Source: a virus
Direction: 5' to 3' (one strand)
Virus record (IMG/VR): IMGVR_UViG_3300042563_000635
Coordinates: 1 to 64,000 of that record
DNA length: 64,000 bases
Both the position numbers and the translations under genes were made by a program. The notes under the pieces were generated by a model. The model did not search any database, was not told the origin of the DNA, and saw only the letters and a program-made list of their open reading frames with translations. Below, in pieces: positions 40,882 to 50,222 of the stretch. Numbering within the stretch: the first letter of the stretch is position 1; the number at the start of each line of letters is the position of its first letter.

Positions 40882-42137
40882 TCGAATACCTCTTTTAGTT
40901 CTGGAATAACTTCTTCCAATTTTTCATCCCTAAAGTCATCTAGTTCTTCATTGAACTTGATAAACTCTTGAATGCCACCCTTGTTCTCATCGCCCACAGT
41001 CAAGTTATAGATAATCATTTTAAATCCATTGTAGATATCAATGTTATCTTTGTAACGATTCTGATAGACACGGTACAATTCAGCGAGTCTTCGCTTTACA
41101 CTAGCGGGTAGGATCATAATGTTAGCATACCAGGGGTTGGTAGCTAAATTAAAGCGTGGGCTAGATTTAGTATCAATAAACCCTTCATTGATCATATAAT
41201 CAAAGAAGTCAGGGAAAGTAAACACATTCCAAATACTGATGGTTGGAGTAATCTGAAATTCAGCATGCGGTACTTGCTCTTTTACTAACTTGATATTACT
41301 AACAATACGATCCCAATCTGTACCCTTTCTGATACATTCAGCTACATCACCATGTGCGTCAAGTGATGCCCAAATTTTCAGTTTAGGGAATTTCTTCCAA
41401 TACGCAATCAAGTCAATGTCTTTTTTATACTTCAAGCTACTAAAGTTTGTAGTATATGTCAATTCAACTTGATCCGTTAATCCGTTTTCAATCCAATAGT
41501 CTAAGCATTCATAGTGCTCAGGAGTAATGATAATCTCGCCACCTGCAAAATAGACTTCTGTTACATCTTTGAGATATGGCTTAAGTTTAGCCATGAATCC
41601 CATTTCTTCTGCTGAGTTAATAACAATCTTAGTGGTCTTGAAGTATTTCTCATAGTTGTCCATACCAACACGGTCGACAAACTCTTGTGCCCATTGACTT
41701 GAACATCCTGGACCACAGCTTCTGCACTTCATATTACAGATACTACTAAAACGCAAGTCCATGTACTTCATTTCAAAGTCAATGAGGCTTCCGTCTTCCA
41801 TTGTATTTTCTGCAATGTAGTTTACGTACTCTAGGCCCTTGCGCTTATTATGAGACTGGCGCATTGTCCAAGTACCCATTAGTTCTAAGTCATAGCAACG
41901 CTTACATGCTTCGACCGGTTCATCATTCATCATAGCAGTGCGCAATTTCTTATAATCACTACTATTCATCATGTTGATGATTGATTCACCATCTTTTAAG
42001 TCTGCAACAGGCATATTGCTATCTGCAATACAGCAAGGCATTACTCGACCGTCAGGCCAACTGTGAAAATGAACCCAGGGCAATACACAGAAATGTTTTC
42101 CGTGCTTAACCAGGTTCTCTACTGTTACGTTATCCAT
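40866..42137 (-). CDS. Radical SAM protein with N-terminal cysteine module, 423 aa
   Basis: The order is unusual: a SPASM/twitch-like cysteine module first (FCVLPWVHFHSWPDG, then CC at 35-36, CKRCYDLE at 78-85), then the radical SAM core CNMKCRSC at 134-141 and FAGGEI near 193. The auxiliary module normally sits at the C-terminus. It is closely related to the next gene upstream (42141-43370), a tandem duplicate. No peptide substrate gene is recognised nearby, so a sugar or nucleotide target is as likely as a peptide. Confidence 0.86.
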   Translation of the reverse strand: MDNVTVENLVKHGKHFCVLPWVHFHSWPDGRVMPCCIADSNMPVADLKDGESIINMMNSSDYKKLRTAMMNDEPVEACKRCYDLELMGTWTMRQSHNKRKGLEYVNYIAENTMEDGSLIDFEMKYMDLRFSSICNMKCRSCGPGCSSQWAQEFVDRVGMDNYEKYFKTTKIVINSAEEMGFMAKLKPYLKDVTEVYFAGGEIIITPEHYECLDYWIENGLTDQVELTYTTNFSSLKYKKDIDLIAYWKKFPKLKIWASLDAHGDVAECIRKGTDWDRIVSNIKLVKEQVPHAEFQITPTISIWNVFTFPDFFDYMINEGFIDTKSSPRFNLATNPWYANIMILPASVKRRLAELYRVYQNRYKDNIDIYNGFKMIIYNLTVGDENKGGIQEFIKFNEELDDFRDEKLEEVIPELKEVFDWARS

Positions 42138-42140
42138 TGA

Positions 42141-43370
42141 TTACTCCAATAATTCAGATAATTTATTTAACTCGGGGAATGTTTTCCAGAAACTTTCCTC
42201 ACGTATTCTGTCAAGCGATTTAGTATGTCCTAAGAACTGAGTCTTAACGTCACTCCAAGTATCACTCTCATTAGCAAAATTTACAGCATCACGAACTAAT
42301 CTTGACAAGCTAGTGCCGTCGTTATCGTTAGCTTCTGCCCATTTCAATGCTTTTTCCTGTGCTAATGGCTTCAATGATTTTGGTAAACTTTTTGCACTGT
42401 AATACATAGGATGAACTGCAAGATATAAACTATGATACCAATCTTCTCTACGGATAATATTCTTATCTTTCAAGTATTGATAGAACTCACCAATCGTCAA
42501 GTAATTAAAAATAGAAAATACAGTATTCATTTGAAAACTAACATAGTCCAAATCTCTAAAGGTTAATAGATTGCTTTCTACTTTACCCCAATCAGTACCT
42601 GAACGTAGTAATTCAGCACGTTCGCCGTAATGGTCAATTGAACAACTCAACTCAACCTTCTTAAAGTGTTTCCAAAGATCAAGTACATCATGGTTCTTGT
42701 ACTTGATATTACTAGCATTGGTGTTATATCTTAATACTACATCAGTGCGGCCTTTACGAATCATTTCTTCTAGTATAACATAATGTTCTTCGGTAATCAA
42801 GGGCTCTCCACCCGCAAAGTATGCTAGGTCTATGTGTTCTACTTGATCCAATACTTCTTCTAGTACTTTACCCTTACCATCGTCTACGTGAATAACAATC
42901 GGGTGATCCTTATCGTAATTCTTGTTCATCTCTAGGCCCCACTGACTAGAAAACTCTGAACCACATGTACGACATTTGAAGTTACAAATGTTACTGAATC
43001 TGATATCAAAGTAACGCATCTTAAACTCGTCTACTGTTCCATCTTCTTGGGTAGTGGGCACAACTTCGTCATAATACTTACCAAAGTGTTCTTTGCTATA
43101 GTTACGGAAACTGTGTGGTCCTGCTTCTTCATGCTGATAACAGAACTTGCAGATTTCATTCTTACGCTCATTCAACATATCCAATCTAAGTTCTTTCATC
43201 TTAGGGCTGTTGAATGCTTTGTGTAAAGTAACTTCTTTAGTGTTACCAAAGGGCTTTGTATAGTCGTTTGAACAGCAAGGATATATGTCTCCTTTGGGAG
43301 TCACGTTTAAATGAATCCAAGGAAACATACAAAATGTTTTGCTGTCGTTTAGTAAATAGTCTTTGTTCAT
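42141..43370 (-). CDS. Radical SAM protein with N-terminal cysteine module, 409 aa
   Basis: Sister of the preceding gene: FCMFPWIHLNVTPKGD at 13-28, CC at 32-33, CKFC at 74-77, core CNFKCRTC at 129-136 and FAGGEPLI later. Both share the line KMRYFDIRFSNICN just before the core. The duplicated pair differ enough to suggest separate jobs or a heterodimer. It overlaps the 469-aa radical SAM gene upstream by 4 bp. Function: SAM-dependent radical chemistry on an unknown target. Confidence 0.86.
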   Translation of the reverse strand: MNKDYLLNDSKTFCMFPWIHLNVTPKGDIYPCCSNDYTKPFGNTKEVTLHKAFNSPKMKELRLDMLNERKNEICKFCYQHEEAGPHSFRNYSKEHFGKYYDEVVPTTQEDGTVDEFKMRYFDIRFSNICNFKCRTCGSEFSSQWGLEMNKNYDKDHPIVIHVDDGKGKVLEEVLDQVEHIDLAYFAGGEPLITEEHYVILEEMIRKGRTDVVLRYNTNASNIKYKNHDVLDLWKHFKKVELSCSIDHYGERAELLRSGTDWGKVESNLLTFRDLDYVSFQMNTVFSIFNYLTIGEFYQYLKDKNIIRREDWYHSLYLAVHPMYYSAKSLPKSLKPLAQEKALKWAEANDNDGTSLSRLVRDAVNFANESDTWSDVKTQFLGHTKSLDRIREESFWKTFPELNKLSELLE

Positions 43371-44776
43371 TTAAATGGATTCAGTTGATTTGTCTCTTGG
43401 CATAGTCTGTAAAAACTTAGCATTTCTGGAAATACAGATAACATATCTGCTTCTCTACGTTCATCTAATTCGTTGAACCAATTATAGAAATCTCTACGTC
43501 CTTCAATTAGCTTTTCTTCAGGATAAACAGTCTCGGCCATGTAGTCAACTACACGCTTAAATTTTTCGTACTCAATGCTACTAAAAGCATCACTGCGTTT
43601 ATCGTCAGTATTTTCTTCCATGTATTTCAGTGCTTCGTACATGTAAGGCATGAATTCTTCTTTAGGAAGAATGTTCATATCGTATTGAATAGGATCACGT
43701 AGATAAGGTGTATCAAAACGCACACGATGTTGTGGGTTTATAGGATCGTCATACCATCCATATATCTTGCGCCATTCAATAAACTTCTCTAAGAAACTTT
43801 TAAATGTAGTTACACTAAAGATATTGAATGTAATCATGAATGTGATCGGACTGTCTGTGCGAGTTAGATACGTGTGAAAATTCTTTTCCCACAACTCTAA
43901 ATCTAATCCAGTACGAATGTATTCAGCACGTTCACCCCAAGTATCTAAACTAGTGAACAACTTAAAGTTTTTAATCTTACCTTCACCTGTAAGTTTTTTA
44001 ACTTTGTCTGATAAACGCTCGATAAGAATAGGCTTAGTACCCAAGTTGCTGTTGATGTTCAACTCTAACCAGGGCATAGGATCTTCTTCAATCTTTTCAA
44101 GCAATGTCCATGTGCTCTTATGTAGTGTAGGTTCGCCACCAGTTACACGCATGATATTCAATGTCTTACGCATCTCTGGCCACCACTCCCAAAACGCATC
44201 AACGTATGGATTGTCATCTTCACGTTGATACAATCGCATCCAGTCAATATCACAACGGTGATTCTTCACATTAGTGACAGGACCATTCTGCTCAATCTCT
44301 TTGTAGAAGCTTGTACTATACTTAGGATGACAGTAGCCACACTTGAAGTTACATTCGTTACCAAAGTTGATTTCGATGTACTCGGGGTTGATGTTTTGAT
44401 TCCACGGACCCTTTGCGGTTTGTTCATATCGTTCTTCGGTAAAGATACTTGCGTTACGAATGTGACGGTCACTGATGTAATCAGGACCCATAGCTTCAAT
44501 GTTCCAGCAATACTGGCATCCAGTGGGCTTACCACCATCAAGCATTAGTTTACGTTCTTCTTTCTTCTGCTGTGTGTTATGTAATGCAGAAGGGTTATCA
44601 TATAATTCTTCTAAAGGAATCTTATGAGGTTGAGGATGGTAACAACTATGAGTCTCTCCTGATTGCAAATACATTGTTACATGATGCCATTTAGCAAGGC
44701 AAAAAGTAGGACCAGTTTCGTTTTCGATCTTGATCCTAATGTCTTTGATTCTTTTTTGTTCATGACTTTCGCTCAT
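43367..44776 (-). CDS. Radical SAM protein with N-terminal cysteine module, 469 aa
   Basis: The start at 44776 (TAATG overlap with the GT gene, AAGGA 6 bases before) is preferred to the ATG at 44782. The N-terminal module is FCLAKWHHVTMYL near 25 with cysteines in THSCYHP and CQYCW near 87-92. The core CNFKCGYC is at 142-149 and RVTGGEPTL follows. Third and most divergent of the reversed-order radical SAM proteins here. Coupled to a GT-A glycosyltransferase gene just upstream, again pointing to sugar chemistry. Confidence 0.86.
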   Translation of the reverse strand: MSESHEQKRIKDIRIKIENETGPTFCLAKWHHVTMYLQSGETHSCYHPQPHKIPLEELYDNPSALHNTQQKKEERKLMLDGGKPTGCQYCWNIEAMGPDYISDRHIRNASIFTEERYEQTAKGPWNQNINPEYIEINFGNECNFKCGYCHPKYSTSFYKEIEQNGPVTNVKNHRCDIDWMRLYQREDDNPYVDAFWEWWPEMRKTLNIMRVTGGEPTLHKSTWTLLEKIEEDPMPWLELNINSNLGTKPILIERLSDKVKKLTGEGKIKNFKLFTSLDTWGERAEYIRTGLDLELWEKNFHTYLTRTDSPITFMITFNIFSVTTFKSFLEKFIEWRKIYGWYDDPINPQHRVRFDTPYLRDPIQYDMNILPKEEFMPYMYEALKYMEENTDDKRSDAFSSIEYEKFKRVVDYMAETVYPEEKLIEGRRDFYNWFNELDERREADMLSVFPEMLSFYRLCQETNQLNPFK

Positions 44777-45729
44777 TACCATCCTTCAATTTTTCGAATA
44801 ACTTCCATCTCAGTGACTAACGGGCCTTGATTATGATAGTCTGTTTGATAATGACGCTTAAAGAACTTACTTTGTTCTTTACCTAGCGTACACATTGGCA
44901 AACCTAACTTGTCATGTAATGCCGCGCCTAACAATGTTGCTTCACGTTCAGGATCTCGGTTAATATGTTCTTCCCATAACACCGTGTAATTGTCAAACCA
45001 TTGAACATTATGTGCGTCCCAATCAGTTAAGAGAGTCATGTATGTACCGAGTCTAGCACCGTAGATAGCCCACATGCCGTTCTCTACATCCGCACCTACG
45101 TTCTGCCAAATAGTCAAGTTGTTCAAATTGCGACTAGCAACTGTTTCTTTAAACTCATCTACTGAAGGAACTTCACCTTTGTTAAGACACATCTTGACTC
45201 CTTCTCTAAAGCCTGCTCTCCAAGCTTGAAACGGAGTATGATTGGGGTATGTTGTGCTGTAACAATCATACATTGCCCAATACAAGTTATCTTTGCTATC
45301 TAAACAGAAGTCAGCAATACGAGCCGCATCTCCGTCTTTTTGATTTTCATGTGTCTTCATGTTAGCAACATAAGTCTTTGTCCAAGAACTCATGCCACCA
45401 TTACCATAACGCAATCCGTTGATAGCATTAACTGCCTTCCAACGAAATTGTGCTTTGGTGTATGATGGATCTCTGCCTGTAAAGTCTAGTTGCATATTGA
45501 AGAATGATTCATCGGGCATATTGTCCCCGTCAATCAATATGAACCGCTCAGTGTCTGATGCGGCGCCGGCAGCTTTGTGTGCCGCATCTGAACCCTTGAT
45601 TCCGTCTACCCGCTTTGCCCAAGGAACCATGTTTTTAATTTTTAGCCAAAATTCTTCTTTTTGTGGCTCGTCATAGCTTAGGTAGATGCAGTCCAAATCG
45701 GCTACATCAACTATATTATTTAAGCTCAT
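44776..45729 (-). CDS. GT-A-like glycosyltransferase, 317 aa
   Basis: The early part (CIYLSYDEP, RVDGIKG, AAHKAAGAASDTERFILIDGDN) is a Rossmann-type nucleotide-sugar fold, with DGDN at 67-70 as the metal-binding DxD. Later motifs NGLRYGNGGMSSW and AWRAGFREGVKM recur in the C-terminal domain of the giant repeat protein at 10981-19335, so the two domains are homologous, and this protein is the version with the intact metal site. It probably transfers a sugar in the cytoplasm. Overlaps its upstream neighbour by 14 bp. Confidence 0.8.
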   Translation of the reverse strand: MSLNNIVDVADLDCIYLSYDEPQKEEFWLKIKNMVPWAKRVDGIKGSDAAHKAAGAASDTERFILIDGDNMPDESFFNMQLDFTGRDPSYTKAQFRWKAVNAINGLRYGNGGMSSWTKTYVANMKTHENQKDGDAARIADFCLDSKDNLYWAMYDCYSTTYPNHTPFQAWRAGFREGVKMCLNKGEVPSVDEFKETVASRNLNNLTIWQNVGADVENGMWAIYGARLGTYMTLLTDWDAHNVQWFDNYTVLWEEHINRDPEREATLLGAALHDKLGLPMCTLGKEQSKFFKRHYQTDYHNQGPLVTEMEVIRKIEGW

Positions 45730-46072
45730 ATGTGTTTAGTTTCCATCTATTAATGTTGTCGCCTTCTGATGAAACTACTATACTGATGTCCTCTGCTTCA
45801 CATAGTTGACCTTGGGTAAGATGTGGCATTAACTTAGATACAATTGCATGATTACTAGCAGTAGATATACGCCCGTCGATAATTCGAAGGTCCGGTCTTG
45901 CTTGTGCATACGTAATAGCATCGATTACTAGATACTTACCTTCAAGTTTTTCGCATGTGTAGCAAATAACTTTACCGGTAGCTTCGTCATAATACAAACG
46001 AAACTCAGGAGCCTGTATTACAGGAGCCTCCCAAAGAATTAGAATATCATCATCTTGTGTAGTTTCAGTCAT
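45716..46072 (-). CDS. Unknown protein, 118 aa
   Basis: No family recognised. The sequence is beta-rich (APEFRLYYDEATGKVICYTCEKLEGKYLVID), with two cysteines and an acidic start. It could be a small binding domain that partners one of the glycosyltransferases on either side, since it overlaps both (8 and 14 bp) and has no separate promoter. That is only a guess from position. Confidence 0.7.
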   Translation of the reverse strand: MTETTQDDDILILWEAPVIQAPEFRLYYDEATGKVICYTCEKLEGKYLVIDAITYAQARPDLRIIDGRISTASNHAIVSKLMPHLTQGQLCEAEDISIVVSSEGDNINRWKLNTYELK

Positions 46073-46868
46073 AGGCTTTTAGTATTTTAGTAGAAAACGT
46101 CTTCACATGATAGTGAAACGGGTAAAGCTGTGGACATGAATTGATGCGCAATGTATGTGGCAATATTTCATAAACTAGTGCGTCAGTCCAGTCTTCGGTA
46201 GGTAAGTTATTTATTAACCTTTTCATATGCACCATACTCATTTCTTTAAAATCAGGTAGTGTACAATTCTCGACCCCTACAATGTGCGCTGCCAAAGCAT
46301 ATACCCAATCAGTAGTAGCTTCTTCATACGGACTACATTTTAATGTAGCTCTGAACTCAGCCCAGTTTTCAAATAGGTGTCTAACTACTTCAAAAAAGTT
46401 CTTTGCCGTGTCAGACTTTTTAAAATAAGTGATTGCGTTGTAAGTATCAGGCAATTTGTTATCATCAATGAATCTGCGGTATACTCTGGACGGGGATAAT
46501 TCCTGTTTAAAGTCTCTAATGTTAGTAGATATCACTAAATCTCTATGCTTCAATGCATCCCACCAATAGTCTATTGAACTGGGAAGATATATATCTGCTT
46601 CTAGTTTTATAGTGTATTCATATGGACTAGCATCATACACCTGCCAATCATTGTTCAATTTCCAATAACTTTTGGGTGCTTGATCTCCGTAGGGCAAGGG
46701 TATAACTTTATCATACAAAGATTTGTTTTTTATTTTATTGTCAGTAATAATGGATACTTTAGCGTCGGGCATAGTACGCTTGATGCTTTTAGCTAATGCA
46801 TCGGCACATTTCTGATATGTCTCTAATGAGCCGCCATCCTGGGCAATGATTACAAAACCTTTATCCAT
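46065..46868 (-). CDS. GT-A-like glycosyltransferase, 267 aa
   Basis: Nucleotide-sugar fold: FVIIAQDGGSLETYQKCADALAKSIK at the start, VSIITDN near 38, and IKLEADIYLP with EAD at 90-92 in place of the usual DxD. WKLNNDWQVYDASPYEYTI before it matches the K-x-QVYDLSPYDETL pattern of the neighbouring gene at 46861-47670, so the two are relatives. Probable cytoplasmic transferase; the variant metal site could change metal or donor use. Overlaps by 8 bp at both ends. Confidence 0.8.
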   Translation of the reverse strand: MDKGFVIIAQDGGSLETYQKCADALAKSIKRTMPDAKVSIITDNKIKNKSLYDKVIPLPYGDQAPKSYWKLNNDWQVYDASPYEYTIKLEADIYLPSSIDYWWDALKHRDLVISTNIRDFKQELSPSRVYRRFIDDNKLPDTYNAITYFKKSDTAKNFFEVVRHLFENWAEFRATLKCSPYEEATTDWVYALAAHIVGVENCTLPDFKEMSMVHMKRLINNLPTEDWTDALVYEILPHTLRINSCPQLYPFHYHVKTFSTKILKAYD

Positions 46869-47670
46869 TTTTAATTAACTCCAAAAAGTTTTCTTTATTC
46901 ATTACGTGAAAGTCTGTATCTTTGATATTGATATATTCTTTACGAATTTTACCTCGTTGCCAATTGTCAAACATTACGGTATACTCTGTATTGAATTCAT
47001 CTGTGCTTTCTGCGTATACTGAAGTATTTTTACCAACGTGTAATAGATTCCAGGGAATAATGTCTGAATTAATGTTTAGATGCCCATTAGCAATACGCAA
47101 GGCCAATGTCAATGCGTAATCATTGCGGTATACTCCGGCAATGAAACTATGAATGTTTGCGTAATGCTCGTAATTTTTTTGAACCATTTCTAAGCATTCA
47201 AAGATTTGTTTTGCTCTTTGAGTTTTTTTAAATGTTATGACTGTAGCCCACAGTGTTTTAAAGCTATACGCACTTAATATTTCTTGAGGTGCTTTTGGGT
47301 GCATTAGAAATGAAGTAGTATCATGACAACAAAAATCATCACAAATGTCAAATGTGCTTAGTAAGCGGTCACTATTTACTACGTAGTCGGTGTCCAATAA
47401 TAGTGTTTCATCATATGGACTTAGGTCATATGCTTGATATCGACCTTTGTTAATCCAAACTACATAGTCTCGGATGTTGTTCTTGTCCGGTTCTACAACA
47501 ATAGTGTTGTCAAACTTGTATTTGGAATTATTTGGTATGCTGGATTCATCAGTAACAATTGTTACCGGAAGTCCTAAAAAATGATTGATTCTCTTTGCAG
47601 TGTACTCCGCCATAGCGTAGTAATCGTATTTGGGAGAGTTAAACGCAAAGAGTAGTGCGCCTCTACTCAT
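46861..47670 (-). CDS. GT-A-like glycosyltransferase, 269 aa
   Basis: The start at 47670 gives an ATGA overlap with the gene upstream; an in-frame ATG at 47694 lies inside that gene. Key stretch: GRYQAYDLSPYDETLLLDTDYVV, with DTD at 93-95 as the metal-binding DxD of GT-A enzymes, preceded by LPVTIVTDESS near 34. It is homologous to the next gene. First transferase of the long operon. Probably soluble. Sugar and acceptor unknown. Confidence 0.83.
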   Translation of the reverse strand: MSRGALLFAFNSPKYDYYAMAEYTAKRINHFLGLPVTIVTDESSIPNNSKYKFDNTIVVEPDKNNIRDYVVWINKGRYQAYDLSPYDETLLLDTDYVVNSDRLLSTFDICDDFCCHDTTSFLMHPKAPQEILSAYSFKTLWATVITFKKTQRAKQIFECLEMVQKNYEHYANIHSFIAGVYRNDYALTLALRIANGHLNINSDIIPWNLLHVGKNTSVYAESTDEFNTEYTVMFDNWQRGKIRKEYINIKDTDFHVMNKENFLELIKNG

Positions 47671-47972
47671 CGTTTTTTCTCTAGCTCTGCCCATTCATTT
47701 AGCCACTCACGCATTATAGATTCGTAAGTTTCATTAAGTTTAGCTAAAAGTTCTGTACGATTTACCTCAACCGGATTTTCAAAACTGTCAACTAAGATGA
47801 CCGTATTAGATTGAGAATTATTTAAAAAATTGATTGTTTGAAGGTTTGCTCTCCAAAGGCCGCCTTGCTCTGCAACGATTAATCGTGTTTCGTACTTTTC
47901 TTTTAGATATGATTTGGCAGCGTTGTGGCTAAATCGGGCTTTAGCTTCGCTAATTAAAGTTTTTGTGTCCAT
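47667..47972 (-). CDS. Conserved phage protein of unknown role, 101 aa
   Basis: Begins MDTKTLISEAKARFSHNAAK and ends WLNEWAELEKKR, mostly helical with a central beta hairpin (RLIVAEQGGLWRANLQTINFL). I recall similar small proteins next to structural genes in T4-like phages of aquatic bacteria, which supports the phage assignment. The start is preceded by TTAGGAGTG, a good ribosome-binding site, and by a TCTAAATA late-type box, so it opens the long operon. Role unknown. Confidence 0.75.
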   Translation of the reverse strand: MDTKTLISEAKARFSHNAAKSYLKEKYETRLIVAEQGGLWRANLQTINFLNNSQSNTVILVDSFENPVEVNRTELLAKLNETYESIMREWLNEWAELEKKR

Positions 47973-47988
47973 AGATCACTCCTAAGAG

Positions 47989-47996
47989 TATTTAGA
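47989..47996 (-). promoter_or_regulatory. T4-like late promoter box at the head of the long operon
   Basis: TCTAAATA on the minus strand, 7 of 8 bases of TATAAATA, 17 bp before the 101-aa gene. Almost every gene from here to 29837 overlaps the next, so this box may drive about 18 kb. Confidence 0.45.
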
Positions 47997-48020
47997 TAGA
48001 CACAAGCACCTGCTTAAAAA

Positions 48021-48971
48021 TTATGTACCAGAGACTGTACCAGAAAGGGTGACTGCACCCCAAGTATTTGATATGTTAGTAATCGCAGGGGGTCGAACTG
48101 TCAACGTAGTAGCCGAGTTAGCAGCCGCTGTTAAGCCGTCCGGAACTTCATCCCAGACAGTATAAATTGTAATTATGGATCCTGCATCACCATTAGCACC
48201 TTGTGTGCCGTTACTTTGAACGATTACACGGATAAATGTACTTAGGTAACCACTAGGTCCGGTTGATGCAGTTTGTGTGAAAGCAGTAACGTTTGATGCT
48301 GTCAGTGCATAATATCCAGTGTTGGTACTAATTGTAGGGGCATTTCCACCACCACCAACTTTAGTTATACCATTATATGATGTGCCGGCAACTGTGATAG
48401 CACCTGACGTTGGACTGCTTAATACTACGGTCCCTACGTTACTGGCTAAGTTATTTAATAACAAATTGATACCTGTTCCACTAGGATGCGCACACGTAAT
48501 TGCTAATTGTCCACCTGCATTAAAAAAGTATCTAGCCGCATCGCCGTTAGCAAATGTAGCAGTATGGGTGAATGTAATTGCTGAACTCCATGTGGTCGCT
48601 CTAGTTGCAGTGTTTGAAGTAGTACTTCCTTGGGCTGCGGCATTTAAGCGACTGTTATAAATTGTAGTTAGGTTAGTTGGTATTGCAGACAAATATGTTA
48701 CTGTTCCACCTGCTGAAGGTGCAGTAACGCTGGTAATGCTTGTCCCCTGATGTGACGCAGAGTTTGCTGTACTGTTTACTAGAGAGGCCCAGTTCGATGC
48801 CGCAACCGCTGTACCTACTGCAACGTTAGCAACAGCAGTCTGTCCATATCCTGCGTTTGTGCCACCGGTTGCCCAAACAGTATTCAATTTACCGCTTGAG
48901 GTTACAGGGTTACCACCAACAAGATTGTTGAAGTCTGTGGCTTCAATTAAACCAAATTGTGCGTAACTCAT
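48021..48971 (-). CDS. Virion structural protein, 316 aa
   Basis: Begins MSYAQFGLIEATDFNNLVGG. The composition is very rich in A, G, S, T and N with almost no charged residues, a pattern of tail-fibre and baseplate proteins. The opening lines (FNNLVGG, GYGQT) resemble small tail proteins of T4-like phages of aquatic bacteria, and GYGQT also occurs in the protein encoded next upstream. AAGGAT lies before the ATG. Not a recognised enzyme. Structural role inferred from composition and neighbours. Confidence 0.75.
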   Translation of the reverse strand: MSYAQFGLIEATDFNNLVGGNPVTSSGKLNTVWATGGTNAGYGQTAVANVAVGTAVAASNWASLVNSTANSASHQGTSITSVTAPSAGGTVTYLSAIPTNLTTIYNSRLNAAAQGSTTSNTATRATTWSSAITFTHTATFANGDAARYFFNAGGQLAITCAHPSGTGINLLLNNLASNVGTVVLSSPTSGAITVAGTSYNGITKVGGGGNAPTISTNTGYYALTASNVTAFTQTASTGPSGYLSTFIRVIVQSNGTQGANGDAGSIITIYTVWDEVPDGLTAAANSATTLTVRPPAITNISNTWGAVTLSGTVSGT

Positions 48972-48980
48972 CTTTTATCC

Positions 48981-50198
48981 TTATTTTATAATTACAATAG
49001 CTTCAACTGTACCAACGCCAGATGTAGTCTTATTTTCTAACGATCTTCCAATCGTATTGAATGCGTTTGCTTCACCTTCTTCGGCAGCTCTTGCAATACC
49101 TTTTCCTGCACTTACTAATCGTTGATGCTTTTTAACTATACCAGTAACTTTTACTTTAACTCGGCCGCTCATTGCGACCGGTGGGTGCGTTTTATCAGTG
49201 CCGGCACCTGAATTCATCAAATAAGCCGCAGTGTCTGAAATAACACCAAATACATCTTCACTTAGTTCGTACTGAACAGCAGTAATTTCTTCTTCGCCGC
49301 CTAACTCAACAACAGTACCTGCATCATACACGGCATCAGCCGCAAAACGTTCAGCCAAGTCAGCATATGTTGCATTGAATCTTGATCCTGCACTTAACGT
49401 CCAGTTACCAGTAATAGTACCTGCAGTCGTATTTGCACCGGTTGTTAATGTAGTTGCTTGAGTTGTTGTAGAAAGAATGGCACCGTTGTATACTGGTAAA
49501 TAACTTGCTACATTACTGTTACTATATGTACCTGCAAAACTGATAGGATCACCGTTAGAATACATATACTTGTCTGTTCTAACACCATATAAGTTTGCGC
49601 CTGCACTATTACCTATAAACAAGTTACCATTAGTTATAATGATAGAGTTACCAGATAATCCACCGTTTGAAGTCCATGTACCAGTAATAGAACCTGCAGT
49701 TATGTTTGAACCTGTTGTAATAACAGTAGTTCTAAACGTTCCTATGTTAGCAGTAGTGATGTTTGCGTCTGCAATATTAGCATTTGCTGATACTGTAAGA
49801 TAGTTAAATGACCCAGCATTACCGGTAACGTTATTAGTTGCAGCCAAATTATTAGCCTGAACGTTTCCAGTTACTGTAACTGCACCAAATGTTGTAGTAC
49901 CACCTGAACTGGTTGAAGTCAATGCTAGCCAAGCTAATGCGTTTGCTTCACCGTCTGTGGGACAAACATATAGTGTGCTATTATTTGTATTGTACCATAA
50001 CTGACCACGTATAGGATTTGCCGGAGGGGTAGTGTCGGCAAAATTTTCTAGTTGATGGACAAAGTTGGTATCTAATGTTTGGCCGTAGCCGGCGTAGTTT
50101 CTGCCGGGAAGCCCGATAGATGTACTAGTAGTATTAATCGTACCATCCGGTACTGTCGTTAAAACTGTCCCATCACTTTTAACAATTGTATATGCCAT
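48981..50198 (-). CDS. Tail-fibre-like protein, 405 aa
   Basis: N-terminal 90 residues: NYAGYGQTLDTNFVHQLENFA and a small Trp-rich segment (RGQLWYNTNN, LYVCPTDG), a typical attachment domain. Residues 100-270 are repetitive beta-structure (TGNVQANN, TTGSNITAGSITG). C-terminal domain from about 275: YADLAERFAADAVYDAGTVVELGG, VFGVISDTAAYLMN, MSGRVKVKVTG, as in the ends of many phage fibres; some such ends are cleaved chaperones. GGAGTG precedes the start, and a GATAAATA box lies 25 bp upstream. Confidence 0.8.
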   Translation of the reverse strand: MAYTIVKSDGTVLTTVPDGTINTTSTSIGLPGRNYAGYGQTLDTNFVHQLENFADTTPPANPIRGQLWYNTNNSTLYVCPTDGEANALAWLALTSTSSGGTTTFGAVTVTGNVQANNLAATNNVTGNAGSFNYLTVSANANIADANITTANIGTFRTTVITTGSNITAGSITGTWTSNGGLSGNSIIITNGNLFIGNSAGANLYGVRTDKYMYSNGDPISFAGTYSNSNVASYLPVYNGAILSTTTQATTLTTGANTTAGTITGNWTLSAGSRFNATYADLAERFAADAVYDAGTVVELGGEEEITAVQYELSEDVFGVISDTAAYLMNSGAGTDKTHPPVAMSGRVKVKVTGIVKKHQRLVSAGKGIARAAEEGEANAFNTIGRSLENKTTSGVGTVEAIVIIK

Positions 50199-50222
50199 TT
50201 CAAATCACTCCGATATTCTTCT

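Noticed and set aside
48319-48660. Plus-strand frame of 113 codons within the structural gene
   Set aside because: Valine/proline/leucine-rich antisense shadow of a threonine/serine/glycine-rich protein; it crosses a gene with a good ribosome-binding site and typical composition.
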